Positions 1 to 9,451 of a stretch of DNA of 64,000 bases are shown one piece after another (positions within the stretch are counted from its first letter, which is position 1; each line of letters begins with the position of its first letter). The position numbers and the translations under genes were made by a program. Below the pieces are notes generated by a model, which saw only the letters and a program-made list of their open reading frames with translations, did not search any database and was not told where the DNA came from. The DNA lies in contig NZ_CP015880.1 in assembly GCF_000697965.2 (NCBI RefSeq), forward strand, positions 3,429,001-3,493,000. Reading direction: 5' to 3'. Source of the DNA: Ensifer adhaerens. GTDB taxonomy: Bacteria; Pseudomonadota; Alphaproteobacteria; Rhizobiales; Rhizobiaceae.

Positions 1-607
1 CGAAACGCTGCGGATCGCCGGCAAGTGCTGCCCGCTCGACCGCCGGACCACCCGGATACGGGAGGCCGAGCAGCTTGGCCGTTTTGTCGAAGGCTTCGCC
101 GAGCGCATCGTCGATCGTCGTGCCCCAGCGTTCGTATTCGCCGACGCCCTTGACGAGGATCAGTTGCGTGTGACCGCCGGAAACGAGCAGCATCAGATAG
201 GGAAAGGAGAGCCCATCGGTCAGCCGCGCGGTCAGCGCGTGGCCTTCGAGGTGATTGACGGCATAGAGTGGCTTGCCGGTTGCGCGCGCGATCGCCTTGC
301 CGGTCATCAGCCCGACGATCAGGCCGCCGATCAGACCGGGACCACTTGTCGCAGCAATGGCGTCGATGTCGGAAAGCGTGACGCCGGCCCTGAGCAGCGC
401 TTCCTCGATCAGCGTGTCGAGCGCCTCCACATGGGCGCGCGCCGCGATCTCCGGAACCACGCCGCCATAGGCGCTGTGCTCTTCCAGCTGGCTTAAGACC
501 ACGTCGCCGAGGATATGGCCCTTACCGCCGGAATCGCGCAAAATGACGGAAGCGGCGGTTTCGTCGCAGCTTGTTTCTATGCCGAGGATGCGCAGGGGCG
601 GAGACAT
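1..607 (-). CDS. tsaD: tRNA N6-threonylcarbamoyladenosine synthase TsaD, N-terminal part
   Basis: The ATG lies at 605-607 on the minus strand and the reading frame runs off the left edge, so about 202 of the usual 360 or so residues are visible. TsaD transfers the threonylcarbamoyl group from threonylcarbamoyl-AMP to A37 of ANN-decoding tRNAs in the cytoplasm. The start [14 protein letters not shown] is the ASKHA-fold signature, and the metal-binding HxxxH appears as HLEGH at residues 119-123. A glycine-rich VSGGHTQL stretch follows. It is divergent from hemC across a 74-base gap, a common arrangement in rhizobia. The identification is very secure; only the missing C-terminus cannot be checked. 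Confidence 0.97.
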   Translation of the reverse strand, partial: MSPPLRILGIETSCDETAASVILRDSGGKGHILGDVVLSQLEEHSAYGGVVPEIAARAHVEALDTLIEEALLRAGVTLSDIDAIAATSGPGLIGGLIVGLMTGKAIARATGKPLYAVNHLEGHALTARLTDGLSFPYLMLLVSGGHTQLILVKGVGEYERWGTTIDDALGEAFDKTAKLLGLPYPGGPAVERAALAGDPQRF

Positions 608-681
608 CGGGAACTACTCAAAGATTGCGGTCGCACCGAAAGGTGGGTACACGGAACTCCGGTAACAATGGATAGCCTTTG

Positions 682-1611
682 ATGCAAACAAAACCTTTCC
701 GGATCGGCACGCGCGGCAGCCCGCTGGCGCTCGCTCAAGCCCATGAAACGCGCGATCGCCTCGCAGCGGCGCATGGTCTGGCGCCGGAAATGTTCGAGGT
801 CGTCATCCTCTCGACCAAGGGCGACCGGATCACCGACCGCTCGCTCGCCGAGATCGGCGGCAAGGGCCTGTTCACCGAAGAGATCGAGCAACAATTGCTG
901 TCGGGCGAACTCGATTTCGCTGTGCATTCGTCCAAGGACATGCCGACGAAACTGCCTGACGGCCTCTGTCTTTCCGCCTTCCTGCCGCGTGAGGACATTC
1001 GAGATGCCTTCATCGGTCGGACGGCAAAAAAACTGCTGGAACTGCCGCAGGGCGTGACGGTCGGCTCGTCGTCGCTGCGCCGCCAGGCGCTGATCCGCCG
1101 GCTGCGTCCGGATATCAATGTCATCACCTATCGCGGCCAGGTGGAAACACGGCTGAGAAAGCTCGCCGAGGGCCAGGTCGATGCCACACTGCTTGCCTAT
1201 GCGGGCCTCAAGCGTCTCGGCATGACCGACGTTCCGACCGAACTGCTCGACCCCCAGGAATTCCCGCCGGCGCCGGCCCAAGGCGCGATCTGCATCGAGA
1301 GCCGCATCGGCGACAGCCGCATCAACGACCTGCTCGCAGCCATCGACGATCCCCGCACCCATGAGGCAGTCGCCTGCGAGCGTGGCTTCCTCGCGACGCT
1401 CGACGGCTCGTGCCGCACGCCGATCGCCGGTCTCGCCACCTCGGACGGCACCCATCTCAGCTTTTCCGGCATGATCCTCACGCCCGACGGCCAGACCCAT
1501 CACCGGGTTACGATCGAGGGCAGGGCCACCGACGCCGAAGCGCTTGGGCAAAAGGCCGGCGAAGAGATCCGCGCCAAGGCCGGCCCCGGCTTCTTTGCAA
1601 GCTGGACTTAA
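682..1611 (+). CDS. hemC: Hydroxymethylbilane synthase (porphobilinogen deaminase)
   Basis: A 309-residue HemC, which polymerises four porphobilinogen units into hydroxymethylbilane for heme, siroheme and cobalamin. Visible family motifs are [13 protein letters not shown] at the N-terminus, HSSKDMPT, the arginine-rich substrate site [10 protein letters not shown], and the cofactor-loop cysteine in [10 protein letters not shown]. The ATG at 682 is preferred over the TTG at 679. The gene is followed after four bases by hemD, so the two enzymes of the pathway are translated together. Length and motifs are normal. Confidence 0.97.
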   Translation: MQTKPFRIGTRGSPLALAQAHETRDRLAAAHGLAPEMFEVVILSTKGDRITDRSLAEIGGKGLFTEEIEQQLLSGELDFAVHSSKDMPTKLPDGLCLSAFLPREDIRDAFIGRTAKKLLELPQGVTVGSSSLRRQALIRRLRPDINVITYRGQVETRLRKLAEGQVDATLLAYAGLKRLGMTDVPTELLDPQEFPPAPAQGAICIESRIGDSRINDLLAAIDDPRTHEAVACERGFLATLDGSCRTPIAGLATSDGTHLSFSGMILTPDGQTHHRVTIEGRATDAEALGQKAGEEIRAKAGPGFFASWT

Positions 1612-1615
1612 AGCC

Positions 1616-2329
1616 ATGCGCGTGCTCGTCACCCGGCCGCTTCCCGCCGCCGAGGCGACGGTACGCCGGCTGGAAGCCGCCGGCCACCGGCCGATCCTGC
1701 TGCCCCTGATGCAGGCGACACATCTTGCTGCCGTCTCCGTTGCCGCGCTTGAAGTGCCGCATGCGGCGATCGTGCTCACCAGCGCCGAAGCCATTCGGAT
1801 GCTCGTATCGTCAGATGCAGACCTGTCACAGCATCTGGCGACCCCGTGCTTCTGCGTGGGCGCCGCCACGGCGCAAGCAGCAGCCGGGCTCGGTTTCTCC
1901 GATCTGCGCATAGCGGAGGGTACCGGCCAGTCCCTGGCGGAACTGATCGGCGCGACCATCGACACGCTGCCGCCACTTCCCCTGCTCTATCTGGCAGGAA
2001 CGCCGCGCTCCGAAGGGCTGGAAAAGGGGCTGAGACAACGCGGCATAGAGCACCGGACGGTCGAGTGCTACCGCATGGAGCCGATCGCCCATTCGCGCGC
2101 CGCGATCGAAGATCTGCGGCGGAGCAGCCGTCCCGACGCCGTGCTTTTATACTCGCGAGAGACCGCGCGACAGTTCGTTCGCCTGCTTTCCGAAGCCGGT
2201 GTCGATGCTGCTTCCTTTGCGCCGCGCTACCTCTGCCTCAGCCCCGTGGTGGCCGAGGCGCTGCCGGGTAACGTCGTGGCGGAGACCGCCGCAAGGCCCG
2301 ATGAAGACAGCCTTTTCAGTCTTCTCTAA
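1616..2329 (+). CDS. hemD: Uroporphyrinogen-III synthase
   Basis: A 237-residue HemD, which cyclises hydroxymethylbilane with inversion of ring D to give uroporphyrinogen III. The N-terminus MRVLVTRPLPAAEAT is the typical first strand of the two-domain fold. The C-terminal part contains LLYSRETARQF and CLSPVVAEAL, as expected for this poorly conserved family. The start is the ATG four bases after the hemC stop; the open frame extends further upstream only because it overlaps hemC. Position directly after hemC is strong support. Confidence 0.94.
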   Translation: MRVLVTRPLPAAEATVRRLEAAGHRPILLPLMQATHLAAVSVAALEVPHAAIVLTSAEAIRMLVSSDADLSQHLATPCFCVGAATAQAAAGLGFSDLRIAEGTGQSLAELIGATIDTLPPLPLLYLAGTPRSEGLEKGLRQRGIEHRTVECYRMEPIAHSRAAIEDLRRSSRPDAVLLYSRETARQFVRLLSEAGVDAASFAPRYLCLSPVVAEALPGNVVAETAARPDEDSLFSLL

Positions 2330-2348
2330 CATCGAATTCATCCAAAAA

Positions 2349-2381
2349 CGGAACGGAGGGGCTTTCCCTCACCGTTCCGGC
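2349..2381 (+). other. Hairpin between hemD and the Mic60 gene
   Basis: An imperfect inverted repeat with arms CGGAACGG and CCGTTCCG and an inner AGGG/CCCT stem lies 20 bases after hemD. There is no T-run behind it, so it is not a clear intrinsic terminator. It could stabilise or partly separate the hemCD and Mic60-HemY messages. Confidence 0.4.
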
Positions 2382-2431
2382 TGACTAGGTTTGAAGGAAG
2401 AGCCGACAGGCACTAACGGTAAGAGGTCACC

Positions 2432-3712
2432 ATGGTATCGGAAAACCCGCCGCGCCGCTCGAAGTCCGAGAAGGAACCGCTGACGATCGACCTCGAAGCG
2501 GAGAAAACCGTTGCGGAACCGGCCGGCCCGGAAGCAACCGGCGAGACGCTGGCAGACGCTGCGGCCGAGAACACAGCGCACAAAGCCGAGACGGATGAGC
2601 CGATAAGGGACACCAGCGACGACAGCGCCGCCGGATCCCGCCTGGACGAAGAAATCGAGGAGCAGCGCGCCGATGCCGCCGCCGACGCGGCCGCGGCCGT
2701 CTTCGCCGAAGAGCCGCCGCATGTGGCCCGCGAGCCCGAACCGGCACCGCCGCAGAAGCCGGTATCGAACTCCGGTGCGCTCGCAGCCGGCATCGTCGGC
2801 GGTCTCGTGACGCTGCTCGGCTTCGGCGGCCTGCAATATGCCGGCATCGTGCCTGGACTTGGGCCGACCCGCGGCGTCGAGCAGAACATTTCCGGCGAAC
2901 TGCAGGCCCTGCGCGACCAGATCGCGGCGCTGCCCACCCCCGCAGCCGTCGTCGACAACACCGCACTCGAAGGTCGTATCGCCGCGCTCGAACAGTCGGC
3001 CTCCCAACCGGCTGCGAGCGGCGCGCCGAGCGCCGAGGTCGAGACGCTGAAGGCGGAAGTCGACAATCTCACCAAGGAGCTTGCAGGCCTGAAGACGGCG
3101 CTCGCCGATGCGCAGCAGTCGGCAACCGCCGAGAAGGCGGAACTGACGAGCCGCATCGAGACCGCCGAGCAGAAGCTCAACGAGCCGGTCAACGATATCC
3201 AGATGGCGAAAGCCGTTGCGGTCACTGCACTGAAGTCGGCGATCGATCGCGGCGGGCCTTTCCTCGCCGAACTCGACGCGCTGCGCAGCATCGCGCCGGA
3301 TGAACAGGCCGTCGCCGCGCTCGCCCAGGATGCCCAGGTCGGCGTGCCGACCCGCACGGATCTGCGCCGCGAGTTCCCGAAAACCGCCGACGCCATGCTC
3401 GACGCTCTCAACCAGCCCGACCCGAACGAGGGTATCTTCGACCGGCTAGTGTCCAGCGCCATGTCCGGCATTCGCGTGCGTCCCGTCGGCAGCGTCGAGG
3501 GTGAAACGCCCGAAGCCGTCATCGCCCGGATCGAGGACAAGCTGAACAATGGCGACCTCAAGGGCGCCGCTCTGGAATGGAATGGTCTGCCCGACACCGC
3601 CAAGCCGGCGGGCGAGGCTTTCAAGGCCAAGCTCGACCAGCGTTTGCGGGTCGAAGCCGCGATCGATGCCGCCGTCGCTGCGACGATGGCAAAACCAGGC
3701 ACGGAAGGCTGA
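2432..3712 (+). CDS. Alphaproteobacterial Mic60 (mitofilin-like) membrane protein
   Basis: A 426-residue protein of the COG4223/mitofilin-related family. The first 110 residues are acidic, Pro/Ala-rich and probably disordered on the cytoplasmic side. One membrane segment covers about residues 115-140 (GALAAGIVGG...). A long Ala/Glu/Lys coiled coil follows to about residue 245, then an alpha-helical C-terminal domain that matches the position of the mitofilin signature domain. Location between hemD and a HemY-type gene is the known alphaproteobacterial context of the bacterial ancestor of mitochondrial Mic60, which shapes inner membranes. The SD is AAGAGG before ATG 2432. The membrane-shaping role here is inferred from the family. 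Confidence 0.85.
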   Translation: MVSENPPRRSKSEKEPLTIDLEAEKTVAEPAGPEATGETLADAAAENTAHKAETDEPIRDTSDDSAAGSRLDEEIEEQRADAAADAAAAVFAEEPPHVAREPEPAPPQKPVSNSGALAAGIVGGLVTLLGFGGLQYAGIVPGLGPTRGVEQNISGELQALRDQIAALPTPAAVVDNTALEGRIAALEQSASQPAASGAPSAEVETLKAEVDNLTKELAGLKTALADAQQSATAEKAELTSRIETAEQKLNEPVNDIQMAKAVAVTALKSAIDRGGPFLAELDALRSIAPDEQAVAALAQDAQVGVPTRTDLRREFPKTADAMLDALNQPDPNEGIFDRLVSSAMSGIRVRPVGSVEGETPEAVIARIEDKLNNGDLKGAALEWNGLPDTAKPAGEAFKAKLDQRLRVEAAIDAAVAATMAKPGTEG

Positions 3713-3723
3713 GGGAACCAGAT

Positions 3724-5370
3724 ATGATCCGCATTCTGATTTTCATCCTGATCGTGCTTGGTCTCGGCCTCGGCTTCGCCTGGCTCGCCGACCGGCCGGG
3801 TGAACTCTCGGTCGTCTGGCAGGGCCAGTTGATCGAGATGAGCCTGATGCGCGCGGCATCGCTGCTGATCTCGCTGATTGCCGCGGTGCTGATCGTCGTC
3901 TGGCTGGTGCGCACCATCTGGCTTTCGCCGCACACGGTCACCCGCTATTTCCGCGCCCGCAAGCGCGACCGCGGCTACCAGGCGCTGTCGACCGGCCTGA
4001 TCGCCGCCGGCGCCGGTGACGCCAATCTTGCCCGCAAGATGACCGCCCGCACCCGCGGCCTGATCAGCGCCGACCAGGAACCGCTGATCCACCTGCTCGA
4101 AGCCCAGACCGCACTGATCGAAGGCAAGTACGACGACGCCCGCCGCAAGTTCGAGCTGATGGCCGACGATCCGGAGACGCGCGAACTCGGGCTTCGCGGC
4201 CTTTATCTCGAGGCCAAGCGGCTCGGCGCCCACGAGGCCGCGCGGCAATATGCCGAGCGCGCCGCCGAAAAGGCGCCGCACCTGCCCTGGGCAGCGCTTG
4301 CAACCCTCGACAGCCAGAGCCAGGCCGGTCAATGGGACGATGCCCTGCGTCTGCTCGACCAGAGCCGCATCGCCCACGTGGTCGATCGCAAGGAAGCCGA
4401 TCGCAAGAAGGCAGTGCTGCTGACGGCGCGCGCAATGACGAAGCTCGAGGGCGACGTGAAAGGTGCACGGGACGATGCGCTTGCCGCGCTGAAGCTCGAC
4501 GAACATCTCGTGCCGGCGGCGCTGACGGCCGCCAAGGCGCTGTTTCGCGAGGACAACCTGCGCAAGGGCACCTCGATCCTGGAGAAGAACTGGAAGCACG
4601 AGCCGCATCCGGACGTGGCCCGGCTCTACGTGCGCGCCCGCGGCGGCGACACTGCGGTCGACCGGTTGAAACGGGCGCGCAAGCTCGAAGCCTTGAAGCC
4701 CAACAATGCCGTGGCGATGGCTGCCGTCGCCGAAGCCGCACTCGAAGCGCGCGAACTGCTTCTGGCTCGCACCAAGGCGGAAGCCGCCGCCCGGCTCGAC
4801 CCGACCGAGAGCATCTTCCTGCTGCTTGCCGACATCGAAGAGGCCGACACCGGCGACGAGGGCCGCATCCGTCACTGGATGGCGCAGGCGCTGAAGAGCC
4901 CGCGCGATCCGGCCTGGACCGCCGACGGCGTGACCTCGCCGACCTGGCTGCCGGTCTCGCCGGTGAGCGGCCGGCTCGATGCCTTCGAATGGAAAGCCCC
5001 GCCGCATACGCTTTCGGCCACCGTCGACCACGACCAGTCGAACGCCGACGAGGCGATCCGCAGCCTGCCCGCCGTGGTGGAGGCGCATGTGCACCAGCCC
5101 GCACCCGCGGCCCGGCGCAGCGAGACGCCCGTGATCCTCGAGGCCGAGCGCGAGGAGCCGCGTCCGGCACCGCAGCCGATCAAGGTCGCCGAGCGCAAGG
5201 CGCCGGAACCGGTTGCCGACAAGCCTCCGGTCAAGGCGGAGAAGGAAGAGGGCGCGAATGGCGAGCACAGGCCCGATCCCTTCTTCGGCCGCCCGCCGGA
5301 TGACCCCGGCGTGCGCGATCCGGCCGCTGGCGAGAAGGCGCCGGAAAAGACGACTTTCCGATTGTTCTGA
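3724..5370 (+). CDS. hemY: HemY-type TPR inner-membrane protein
   Basis: A 548-residue protein with two N-terminal membrane segments (about residues 2-22 and 41-66) matching the HemY_N domain, then a periplasm- or cytoplasm-facing region of TPR-like helices and a Pro/Ala/Glu-rich tail. This is the gammaproteobacterial-style HemY TPR protein found downstream of hemCD and is not protoporphyrinogen oxidase. Its exact role in tetrapyrrole metabolism is unsettled. The ATG at 3724 follows the Mic60 stop by 11 bases, indicating one transcript. The ORF can be read further upstream, but only by overlapping Mic60. Confidence 0.88.
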   Translation: MIRILIFILIVLGLGLGFAWLADRPGELSVVWQGQLIEMSLMRAASLLISLIAAVLIVVWLVRTIWLSPHTVTRYFRARKRDRGYQALSTGLIAAGAGDANLARKMTARTRGLISADQEPLIHLLEAQTALIEGKYDDARRKFELMADDPETRELGLRGLYLEAKRLGAHEAARQYAERAAEKAPHLPWAALATLDSQSQAGQWDDALRLLDQSRIAHVVDRKEADRKKAVLLTARAMTKLEGDVKGARDDALAALKLDEHLVPAALTAAKALFREDNLRKGTSILEKNWKHEPHPDVARLYVRARGGDTAVDRLKRARKLEALKPNNAVAMAAVAEAALEARELLLARTKAEAAARLDPTESIFLLLADIEEADTGDEGRIRHWMAQALKSPRDPAWTADGVTSPTWLPVSPVSGRLDAFEWKAPPHTLSATVDHDQSNADEAIRSLPAVVEAHVHQPAPAARRSETPVILEAEREEPRPAPQPIKVAERKAPEPVADKPPVKAEKEEGANGEHRPDPFFGRPPDDPGVRDPAAGEKAPEKTTFRLF

Positions 5371-5396
5371 GTTCTCAAGGGGCTGTGGCAAAATAC

Positions 5397-5879
5397 ATGT
5401 TTGAACGCTTACGGACGTTTCTCGATGGTCTGACCGGCCCGGCGAAGCGCATAGAGCATGGCGATCCGCGCGTGGCGGTCATCGCTCTCTGTTTCCAGGT
5501 GATGGAGGCCGACGGCCGGATCCTCGCGTCCGAGCGGCGCAAGATGCGCAAGGTCATCAAGGAGCATTACAAGCTCGACGATGCCTCGCTCTCCGCTTTG
5601 ATCGAAGCCGGCGAGACTGCCGAGAGCGAGGCGATCGACTTCTACCAATTCACTGCCGAGCTCAAGCGTCACCTCTCCGAGGAGCAACGCGTCGAACTCG
5701 TCGGCATGCTCTGGGACGTTGTCTATGCCGATGGCGAGCGCAGTGAGATGGAAGATCACGTGATCTGGCGTATTGCCGATCTGCTCGGCGTTTCCGGTCG
5801 CGACCGGGTGTTGCAGCGCCAGGAGGCGGCGGCCAGAAGCGACACGGTCGAGAAAGCCGAGTCACAACAGGATAACTGA
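5397..5879 (+). CDS. TerB-family protein
   Basis: About 160 residues, all alpha-helical. VAVIALCFQVMEADG and a second acidic DVVYADGERSEMED motif are the repeated metal-binding signature of TerB-like domains. Members occur in tellurite-resistance clusters but also, as here, as stand-alone cytoplasmic proteins of unknown role. No other ter genes are nearby, so a tellurite function should not be assumed. An in-frame GTG at 5385 is an alternative start. It is followed one base later by the amidotransferase gene. Confidence 0.78.
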   Translation: MFERLRTFLDGLTGPAKRIEHGDPRVAVIALCFQVMEADGRILASERRKMRKVIKEHYKLDDASLSALIEAGETAESEAIDFYQFTAELKRHLSEEQRVELVGMLWDVVYADGERSEMEDHVIWRIADLLGVSGRDRVLQRQEAAARSDTVEKAESQQDN

Positions 5880-5880
5880 A

Positions 5881-6621
5881 ATGCCGATGCCCGACGACAG
5901 CGCCCGAAAACCCGTCCTGATCATCCTGCATCAGGAGCGATCGAGCGCCGGCCGCGTCGGCCAGATACTCGAGCAGAAGGGTTTTGGGCTCGACATCCGT
6001 CGTCCGGCGCTCGGCGACGATCTGCCGGAAACGCTGGAACGGCACAGCGGCACGATCGTCTTCGGCGGTCCGATGAGCGCCAACGACGAGGAAGAGTTCG
6101 TCCGCCGCGAGATCGACTGGCTTTCCGTGCCACTCAAGGAAAACAAGCCCTATCTCGGCATCTGCCTCGGCGCGCAGATGCTCGCGCGCAACCTCGGCGG
6201 CTCGGTGGCACCCCATCACGAAGGCATGACCGAGATCGGCTGGTATCCGCTGGTTGCGACCGAAGCGGGCAAGGCGCTGATGGACTGGCCGGCCATGGTC
6301 TACCATTTCCACCGCGAGGGCTTCGACCTGCCTTCCGGCGCCGAGCTGCTCGCAACCGGCGACACCTATCCCAACCAGGCCTTCCGCTACGGTGACAATG
6401 CCTGGGGCATCCAGTTCCACGGCGAACTCACTCGCGCGATGATGCATCGCTGGGTGGTGCACGGCGCCCATCGCTTCGAGATGCCCGGTGCCCAGGTGGG
6501 CAAGGCCCATCTCGACGGCCGCATGCAGCACGACGGGCCGTTGCGCACCTGGATGGAGAACTTCCTGGAACTGATCTTCCTGCGCGATGAACGGCCGGGA
6601 GAAAAGGCGGAAAGCGCGTAA
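5881..6621 (+). CDS. Class I glutamine amidotransferase (GMP synthase-like, GATase1)
   Basis: A 246-residue stand-alone amidotransferase domain. The nucleophile is the cysteine of YLGICLGAQM (about C95) and the histidine of IQFHGELT supplies the rest of the charge relay. FGGPMSANDE forms the oxyanion region. Such proteins resemble the glutaminase part of GMP synthase but lack a synthase domain; their substrates are mostly unknown and may be gamma-glutamyl compounds. It begins one base after the TerB-like gene, so the two are probably co-expressed. Several longer in-frame starts overlap that gene and were not used. Confidence 0.85.
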   Translation: MPMPDDSARKPVLIILHQERSSAGRVGQILEQKGFGLDIRRPALGDDLPETLERHSGTIVFGGPMSANDEEEFVRREIDWLSVPLKENKPYLGICLGAQMLARNLGGSVAPHHEGMTEIGWYPLVATEAGKALMDWPAMVYHFHREGFDLPSGAELLATGDTYPNQAFRYGDNAWGIQFHGELTRAMMHRWVVHGAHRFEMPGAQVGKAHLDGRMQHDGPLRTWMENFLELIFLRDERPGEKAESA

Positions 6622-6642
6622 CGTGCTGTCCGCTCGCACCGC

Positions 6643-7884
6643 TTACTTGTGGTGATCGGGCACGTCGAGCGTATCGATCTTGCGCAATTGCGGAAAGCCA
6701 AGCGCCCAAAGCCCTGAGACGAGCAGCGTGCCCATGCCACCGAAGACGACGGCAAAGACCCCGCCGAAGCCGGACGCCATCATGCCGGCGCGGAATTCGC
6801 CAAGTTCGTTCGACGCGCCGATGAAGACCATGTTGACGGCGTTGACCCGGCCGCGCAGTTCGTCCGGCGTCCAGAGCGTGATCAGCGTCTCGCGCACATA
6901 GACCGAGACCATGTCGGCAGCACCCATGACGACGAGGGCCGCGATCGAGACCCAGGGGGTCGCTGAAAGGCCGAAGATAACGGTGCCGAGACCGAAGAGC
7001 GCCACGCCGATGAACATGTAGAAACCGGCGCGATGGCGGATCGGGTGCGCCGCCAGCCAGACCGCCATGGCAACGGCGCCGACACCCGGGGCCGCGCGCA
7101 ACAGGCCGAGCCCCCAGGGGCCGAGGTCGAGGATATCGCGGGCAAAGACCGGCATCAGCGCCACGGCGCCGCCGAGCAGCACTGCAAAAAGGTCGAGCGA
7201 TATGGCGCCGAGCACCACCTTCTCCGCCTTGATGTAGCGAAAGCCGGCGGTGATCGTCTGCCAGCTTTGCGCCGAGGCCTGGGTGCGCGTCGCCGGCTTC
7301 GGAATGGCAAAGACCATGAATGCGGAGGCGAGGAAGAAGCAGAAGCCGATGGCATAAGGAAAGACCGCGCCAAGCGCGTAGATGAGACCACCCGCGACCG
7401 GGCCGACGATCATCGCGATCTGCCAGGAGGTGGAGTTCCAGGCGATCGCGTTGGGCAGATCTTCCGGCGGCACCAGGTTTGGCGCCAGCGATTGCGACGC
7501 GGGTGCAAGGAATGCACGCTCGATGCCGAAGACCACGAGAACCGCATAAACCGGCCACGGCGAAAACAGCCCGGTAACTGTCAGCGCGAGCAGCGCCGCT
7601 GCGCAAAGCGTGCTGACCACCATGCAGACGCCCATGATCATGCGCCGGTTGTAGCGGTCGGCCACGGATCCTGTGACGAGGATCAGCACCAGCGATGGCA
7701 GGAACTGGAAAAGGCCGATCAAGCCAAGATCGAAGGGATCGCGCGTCAGATCGTAGATCTGCCAGCCGACGGCGACAGAGATGATCTGGATCGCGAAATA
7801 GGCGAGGAAGCGCGAGAAGAAGTAGCGACGATAGCCGACATGCCGAAACGCGGCAAAACGATGCGAGGCATGGACGGCGGACAT
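6643..7884 (-). CDS. MFS transporter (EntS/MFS_3 type)
   Basis: A 413-residue integral membrane protein with about twelve hydrophobic segments. The segment after TM2 reads TGSVADRYNRRMIMG, the conserved MFS loop 2-3 signature. The weaker repeat of that loop, DELRGRVNAVNMVF, lies between the later segments. The overall pattern resembles the MFS_3 subfamily, which includes enterobactin exporters and drug-efflux proteins. Nothing in the neighbourhood identifies a substrate. It converges with the amidotransferase gene. Confidence 0.88.
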   Translation of the reverse strand: MSAVHASHRFAAFRHVGYRRYFFSRFLAYFAIQIISVAVGWQIYDLTRDPFDLGLIGLFQFLPSLVLILVTGSVADRYNRRMIMGVCMVVSTLCAAALLALTVTGLFSPWPVYAVLVVFGIERAFLAPASQSLAPNLVPPEDLPNAIAWNSTSWQIAMIVGPVAGGLIYALGAVFPYAIGFCFFLASAFMVFAIPKPATRTQASAQSWQTITAGFRYIKAEKVVLGAISLDLFAVLLGGAVALMPVFARDILDLGPWGLGLLRAAPGVGAVAMAVWLAAHPIRHRAGFYMFIGVALFGLGTVIFGLSATPWVSIAALVVMGAADMVSVYVRETLITLWTPDELRGRVNAVNMVFIGASNELGEFRAGMMASGFGGVFAVVFGGMGTLLVSGLWALGFPQLRKIDTLDVPDHHK

Positions 7885-8121
7885 GAGGAAGTCGCTCCTG
7901 AAGCGGGTCGCGCAAAACTGGGTCGCGGTTTTGCGATAACGACAAGTGAAACGTCAATATTCAAAAGGCAGGCAGCGCATCTGAAGGATCGCGACATGCT
8001 CTCGTCGGCACCGACTGTCGAGCGGCCACACGTTAAACATGATCGCGCCCGATAAACCGGCGTACTTGCTCGTTTAGGTCTCAATGTCTACATGTCTGTC
8101 AATAACGATTTGGAGACCGGC

Positions 8122-8415
8122 ATGCTTGCTGTTATCGGCACCTTGAACTTCATCATCAACATCGCGTGGTTTCTGGTCATCGCGTCGGCCATCTTTTCCT
8201 GGCTCTACGCGTTCAATGTCATCAACGTGAACAACCAGGCGATCAACATGATCGGCCGCTCGCTTTACCAGTTGACCGAGCCGCTCTACCGCCCGATCCG
8301 CCGCATCCTGCCCGACATGGGCGGCGTCGACCTTTCGCCGCTGGTCGTTCTGGTAATCCTCTATTTCATCCAGCTTTTCCTGAACACGACGATCGCGCCG
8401 GCCTTGCTGGGCTGA
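8122..8415 (+). CDS. YggT family membrane protein
   Basis: A 97-residue protein with two hydrophobic helices separated by the conserved segment LTEPLYRPIRRILPDMGGVDLSPLVVL, which is characteristic of YggT. The family is linked to osmotic-stress tolerance, division and membrane organisation, but the mechanism is not settled. The ATG at 8122 is favoured because GGAG lies at normal SD distance and the length fits the family. An in-frame ATG at 8092 would add ten residues. The DUF167 gene follows after 21 bases, the usual YggT-YggU pairing. Confidence 0.88.
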   Translation: MLAVIGTLNFIINIAWFLVIASAIFSWLYAFNVINVNNQAINMIGRSLYQLTEPLYRPIRRILPDMGGVDLSPLVVLVILYFIQLFLNTTIAPALLG

Positions 8416-8436
8416 CGACGGCCGGCCAGGTGCAGG

Positions 8437-8754
8437 GTGAGTAGCACGGCCTTCACCGCGCATGGCGACCATGTTCGCCTGACGGTGCGCCTGACGCCGA
8501 ACGGCGGCCGTGATGCCATCGACGGGCTGGAAGCGGCTGCTGATGGCGAAGAATATCTGAAAGTGCGCGTCCGCGCGGTCCCGGAGAAAGGCAAGGCCAA
8601 TCAGGCACTGCTTGCCTTTCTTGCCAAGACGCTCGGGCTTGCCAAGAGCAAGCTCTCCCTCATCTCAGGCGAAACGCAGCGCAAAAAAATCCTCCGGATC
8701 GAGAGCGACCCGGAGGAGCTGATGAAACGCCTTGCCGAACTGGCCGGCAGATAA
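8437..8754 (+). CDS. DUF167/YggU family protein
   Basis: A 105-residue cytoplasmic protein beginning with GTG. It contains VRLTPNGGRDAI near the N-terminus and VPEKGKANQALLAFLAKTLGL, the signature of the DUF167 (YggU) fold. The function is unknown. Its coupling to yggT is widespread in proteobacteria. Its stop is only three bases from the convergent end of ppa. Confidence 0.87.
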   Translation: MSSTAFTAHGDHVRLTVRLTPNGGRDAIDGLEAAADGEEYLKVRVRAVPEKGKANQALLAFLAKTLGLAKSKLSLISGETQRKKILRIESDPEELMKRLAELAGR

Positions 8755-8757
8755 AGC

Positions 8758-9291
8758 TTACTTGGCGCCCTTGGCGCGCTCGACGGCTTCCTTGATCAGC
8801 TGGCGGGCGGTGGAAGCATCCTTCCAGCCGTAGATCTTCACCCACTTGCCGGGCTCCAGATCCTTGTAGTGCTCGAAGAAGTGCTCGATCTGCTTCAGCG
8901 TGATTTCCGGCAGGTCGGTGTACTCGTGAACCTTGTCGTATCGCTGCGTCAGGTGACCCGACGGAACGGCGATGATCTTCTCGTCCTGGCCGGAATTGTC
9001 TTCCATCATCATCACGCCGATCGGGCGCACATTGATGACGCAGCCCGGAACCAGCGGACGGGTGTTGCAGATCAAAACGTCGATCGGATCGCCATCGTCC
9101 GAGAGCGTATGCGGCACGAAGCCGTAGTTGCCCGGATAGGTCATCGGCGTATAGAGGAAGCGGTCGACGACCAGCGTGCCGGCTTCCTTGTCCATCTCGT
9201 ACTTGATCGGATGGCCGCCGACGGGAACCTCAACGATCACGTTGACATCTTCTGGTGGATTCTTTCCGATGGAAATCGCGTCGATGCGCAT
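8758..9291 (-). CDS. ppa: Inorganic pyrophosphatase (family I)
   Basis: A 177-residue soluble pyrophosphatase that hydrolyses PPi to two phosphates and pulls biosynthetic reactions forward. The family I signature DGDPIDVL provides the metal-binding aspartates. [14 protein letters not shown] and the C-terminal [12 protein letters not shown] also match. The start is the ATG at 9291 ([16 protein letters not shown]), which gives the normal length for rhizobial enzymes. Longer in-frame starts would add an untypical N-terminal extension. Confidence 0.96.
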   Translation of the reverse strand: MRIDAISIGKNPPEDVNVIVEVPVGGHPIKYEMDKEAGTLVVDRFLYTPMTYPGNYGFVPHTLSDDGDPIDVLICNTRPLVPGCVINVRPIGVMMMEDNSGQDEKIIAVPSGHLTQRYDKVHEYTDLPEITLKQIEHFFEHYKDLEPGKWVKIYGWKDASTARQLIKEAVERAKGAK

Positions 9292-9451
9292 GGATCTACT
9301 CCAGGGTCGGTTTGAGAAGTTTGCCCGTCGGATAAAGGGAAACATGCCGCGATGCAACATAACTTTCGTCCGTAGCGCAGATTCAACCGGTCGTTTTGCG
9401 CCTGCCCATCGACCTCTACAGGTCTGCCAATCGCGTTTGAGGGAGTTTTGT

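Noticed and set aside
2413-5391. A 992-codon minus-strand frame
   Set aside because: It is antisense to the Mic60 and HemY genes, which have recognisable domains and conserved order.
5397-5879. Tellurite-resistance operon
   Set aside because: Only one TerB-like gene is present and no terC, terD or terZ genes are near.
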